From assembly GCA_000320545.1 (NCBI GenBank), contig ADNK01002059.1, forward strand, positions 33,501 to 97,500: a DNA stretch of 64,000 bases, given 5' to 3'. Below are positions 60,774-64,000 of this stretch, piece after piece; positions within the stretch are counted from its first letter, which is position 1; each line of letters starts with the position of its first letter. Made by a program: the position numbers and the translations under genes. The notes under the pieces are model-generated. The model was not told where the DNA came from. It saw only the letters and a list, made by a program, of their open reading frames with translations, and searched no databases. The DNA is from Bigelowiella natans CCMP2755. Lineage: Eukaryota; Cercozoa; Chlorarachniophyceae.

Positions 60774-61217
60774 TGTGATTGTGTGTGTTGTATGAAAACA
60801 CATCCATATTGACGTATTCGTTGCTAGCCTCTTTCAAAGCATTGGCGAATGAAGGGAAGGCAAAAGCTCTCTTAAGAGCTGTCAAAAGATGGCGAACTAT
60901 TAATAGTCAAGCGGATCGTGCGGTATGCAGGTCACACATCAAGTGGTTCCCCCCCTTCTATGTGATGGCTATGGAAACTCAGGTGGTGGTGGTGGTGCTC
61001 TTACACCAATTTCTGAGCTAACACTAACGCAAAATCTGTGTTGATGATTTGTAGTATGATGATGATAACGAAGCGATGATGATCATGATCGTGATGATAA
61101 TACACAGCTTGCTGCTGATGATGAAGGCTCATATTGATTATAGTTCAGTTACCGAATGATGTGTCGTTATCTTTGTATCGCTGTCTTTGTCACCCCACCA
61201 ATCCCCCTCCCTCTCTC

Positions 61218-61253
<36 letters not shown>

Positions 61254-62215
61254 TAATACACATATATGCCTTTGTTCTTTGAAAGCTTTACACTACGCAT
61301 GCTGGCACGGCTACAAAGAGATCGCTGAGTTTCTGTTAAAAGGAGGAGCAAATTTTGACGCCGAGAATCACGTCAAAGCAACGCCTCTCCATCTTGCATC
61401 CGAGCGAGGCCACGTAGGCTTGGTCAAGCTCTTAATCCAATCAAAAGCCAACGCAAACTCTCAAAATCTCAATGGATGGTGCCCTCTACACTATGCTGCA
61501 TACGCGTGTAAGGGGGAGGTTGTGAGGGTCTTATTGGATGCTGGCTCACATGTAAACATCAAAGCGAATAACGGGGCAACTGCATTAGAAGTTGTATCAC
61601 AGATGAAATCGCCTCCATCAGACGCAGAAGACGGCGGGCATAAGCTTTGTATGAGCTTACTTTTTAAAGCATTAGATAGATACAACAAAGAAAGGAAAGA
61701 TTCACAAGTTAATCAGAAGAAAGAGTTAGACGGGATTAAGGTGCTATTTATACACGGGGGAGGTTCTACTGATGGCTTCGATCGTACCCAAGAGCCATTT
61801 GCACAGTACGACTCTTACTGACTCATCACGATATTTAACTGAATCATGATGCAAAAGAAGGCCATTGAATGCTAATTGGAGTGTTGATTTAGGTATCTGA
61901 GAGACCAGTTTAAAGAGAATTTCCACATGGTGGCCATGCGGTTCACTCATGACTTTGAATGGTGCATCAAAACCCAAGCCAAAGCTGTAGCAGATTTCCG
62001 TCCTGATATAATAGTTGGGCGCTCTCAAGGAGGCCCGACAATAATGCAGCTAATCAAACGTATTTTTGCGCGCGCGTGTGTGTGTTTGTGTGTGTGTGCG
62101 TGTGTTTGGTGCGTGCGAGCGTGTAGTTCTGTGTAGTTGTTTTGTGTACTAGTTTTTGGAATATTGGAGAGCGTGTGTGTGTTACTTTTACTTGTGTTTA
62201 TCTTGTACCCATGCG

Positions 62216-62252
<37 letters not shown>

Positions 62253-63077
62253 TTCATGTATCATAATTCGAACAAAGGTAAATATTGGGCTGGGCCAAGT
62301 GTGTTGTGCTGTCCTGCAGTAGTTGAAGGGATCGATGATTTTGATCTACAATCAGGTGGCATTCATTGCTATGCTTGTGATTGCGTGTTGCGACTTCTTC
62401 AAAATCTTTCTCTATTTCTAATAAATTAGGGATACCTTACGTCGTTCTCACTGGAACCTTTGGTAATGACTATACACACGAGTATGACGACGACGACGAT
62501 GATGATGATGATGATGGCACAAACATCACATAATGACGCAGGGTATGTATACTATGCGAACAGATGAGCAGGTTCCATACTCGAGAATGATCAAGTTCTG
62601 CGAGTCTAATATAAACAGACTGGGAGCGAAATCTCTCAAATGGTTCACTATTGTGGATAAACACAATTTAAACACCTGCTGCTGTACGAAAGGCAAAGGT
62701 GCTAGGGTTGTTGAGAATGGACAGCAGTCACTTGGATTGACCGATAAGTAAGTCAACGACAATCCCCATCGTTATGTTTTCTTTTGGGGACTCGAATGTA
62801 GGCATCTAGTGGAAAAATGCAATACAGAAACTTGTGTTCATTGAGCCTATCCCATTGTGTTCGTTCATGATTTAGGAGCGAGCTTCTAGCAGAAGAAAAA
62901 GGCAAATTCTTGCACCTGCGCGACTTGGTGCATATCGTATGGCAAGGACGTCACGAAGTGGACGGCTATGTTCATGCTAACAGATTCCCCACAATTTTCA
63001 ATCAGAAACTAAATGAAAAGGGAGTGGGGAGTAATACGGATGCCAAATGTGCTCGCCGAAAGTGCACAATCTCATGA
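60639..63077 (+). CDS. Ankyrin-repeat/alpha-beta-hydrolase fusion protein
   Basis: Exons: 60639-60720, 60828-60922, 61286-61805, 61893-62059, 62430-62462, 62542-62747, 62876-63077. N-terminus MNGLKELKRTVFLSDLDFKD, then three or more ankyrin repeats (ALHYACWHGYKEIAEFLLKG, TPLHLASERGHVGLVKLLIQ, CPLHYAAYACKGEVVRVLLD). After a Lys-rich linker an alpha/beta-hydrolase domain begins: IKVLFIHGGGSTDGFDRTQ (first strand and oxyanion-hole loop), DIIVGRSQGGPTIMQ (nucleophile elbow G-x-S-x-G), PYVVLTGTF, MRTDEQVPYSRM, and a C-terminal half with DLVHIVWQGRHEVDGYVH that could supply the catalytic His. Substrate unknown. Two junctions (60922/61286 and 62462/62542) do not keep phase as read; a missed micro-exon or single-base errors are possible. 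Ser-hydrolase activity is inferred from the elbow only. Confidence 0.75.
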
Positions 63078-63808
63078 CGCTGAATAGCTGAACAACCACC
63101 TGACAAATACATTTCATGTGAAAGTCTAGACACGAGTAATCAATAGCACATTCAGGTGTGCACGCGCTTGCATGCATTTGCAGTAATAACAAATCTAAAA
63201 ATGTCGTGTTGGTATTGCGGTCAAGCGCTTACGTCGTGCACGCGCTAATGAGCTGTCGATCTAGCCTAGCTAGCTAGTAGCGTAGCAGCGGTGCATTCGC
63301 AGTGCACATACACATGATGGCGGGAGCATGCACTAGATGCAGCTGCGTGCAATGGGGTGTTTCAGACACATAATTAAAATTTATGTCTAGATATGCCCAC
63401 AGCGCATGAGACGAATAGTGATCGATATGAAACAATGATTACATTTTTTTCAATGGTCATCTTACAGTAGCTTTGCAAAGCAGCGGCTACGGCTAGACAG
63501 CGCTGATAATTAGCTGATGTTGCATCGGTTGATTGTGCTGTAATGTCATGGCATGTATCAGTATGTTGTTGATGAATCGCATCTAGCTGTGCACGCGCAA
63601 GGTATAGCTTGCGACATCTTAGCAACATGTGGCCGTGCCCCCCCTATCAGCCTCCCCGCCACGCCTGCTGTGGTTTTGATGCAAGCAGCTTTCCTTCCAA
63701 GCGACGACAAAACATCGATATGTATCGATCGGCGCTCACAGCACGCACTCGAACAAACTTTCAAGATGTCATGCTTCTATATGCTGATCAAACCATGTCA
63801 TGTGGACA

Positions 63809-63846
<38 letters not shown>

Positions 63847-64000
63847 AGCATCATACTATAGATGGCTAGATGGCCTGGTGCGTACTGCATGACGTTTTAT
63901 TGTTATGGTGGGTCGCGAAATTCTTCATCATTACGTCTGCTCTGACTCATTCTGATGCTATTGCTGGTTCACGCAGAACAGTAATTTCGAACGAAAATCG
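63078..64000. other. Intergenic, no gene seen
   Basis: TG/CA/CTAG-rich to about 63400, then mixed. A (TA)n run lies at 63811-63843. No domain-bearing reading frame was recognised. Confidence 0.5.

Overview
The window is nuclear DNA of an intron-rich eukaryote. Nearly every gene is cut into short exons by GT-AG introns, and I could join these by reading phase. Proteins include an E(z)-type Polycomb methyltransferase, ALG6, NIPSNAP, EF-hand/ankyrin proteins and a REJ-GPS surface receptor with a PT-rich stalk. That set, the dense microsatellites and the stalk suggest a unicellular protist or alga, perhaps a stramenopile or other SAR lineage. The species cannot be fixed from this sequence.

Layout, left to right. 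1-6318 (-): Polycomb E(z) gene; its SET domain lies beyond the left edge. 6834-7700 (+): NIPSNAP, divergent from E(z). 7701-11255: repeat island with a 265-bp inverted-repeat element, a dispersed repeat and one intronless 110-aa ORF. 11256-12594 (-): coiled-coil protein. 13388-14442 (+): two-EF-hand protein. 14443-17124: island with a composite repeat array. 17125-17942 (+): small RS-rich protein. 17943-27300: island holding a complete LTR retrotransposon (19378-26676) with target-site duplication. 27301-37978 (-): 25-exon gene for a protein with ten EF-hands and six ankyrin repeats, visibly built by tandem duplication of exon modules. 37979-39770: repeat island. 39771-48614 (-): 2206-aa REJ-GPS-multi-TM protein with a PDZ-like tail. 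48615-50419: repeat island. 50420-53061 (-): phytanoyl-CoA-dioxygenase-like protein. 53062-57368: microsatellite-rich, with at least one partial gene. 57369-60280 (-): ALG6 glucosyltransferase. 60639-63077 (+): ankyrin/alpha-beta-hydrolase fusion. 63078-64000: no gene seen.

The genes do not form one pathway. Two chromatin types alternate: gene blocks full of trinucleotide microsatellites (many inside exons, coding Ser, Asp, Gln, Glu or Thr runs), and TG/CA/CTAG-rich islands with mobile DNA, perfect CATGC/CTAGC palindromes and CpG-decay signatures. The two LTRs of the retrotransposon differ repeatedly as TG in one copy against CA in the other, the scar expected when a methylated CpG decays on opposite strands. 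No rRNA, tRNA or CRISPR array was recognised. The most distinctive findings are the module-duplicated EF-hand/ankyrin gene, the CCCH-finger Gag of the retrotransposon with its reciprocal TG/CA decay, and the ankyrin-hydrolase fusion.
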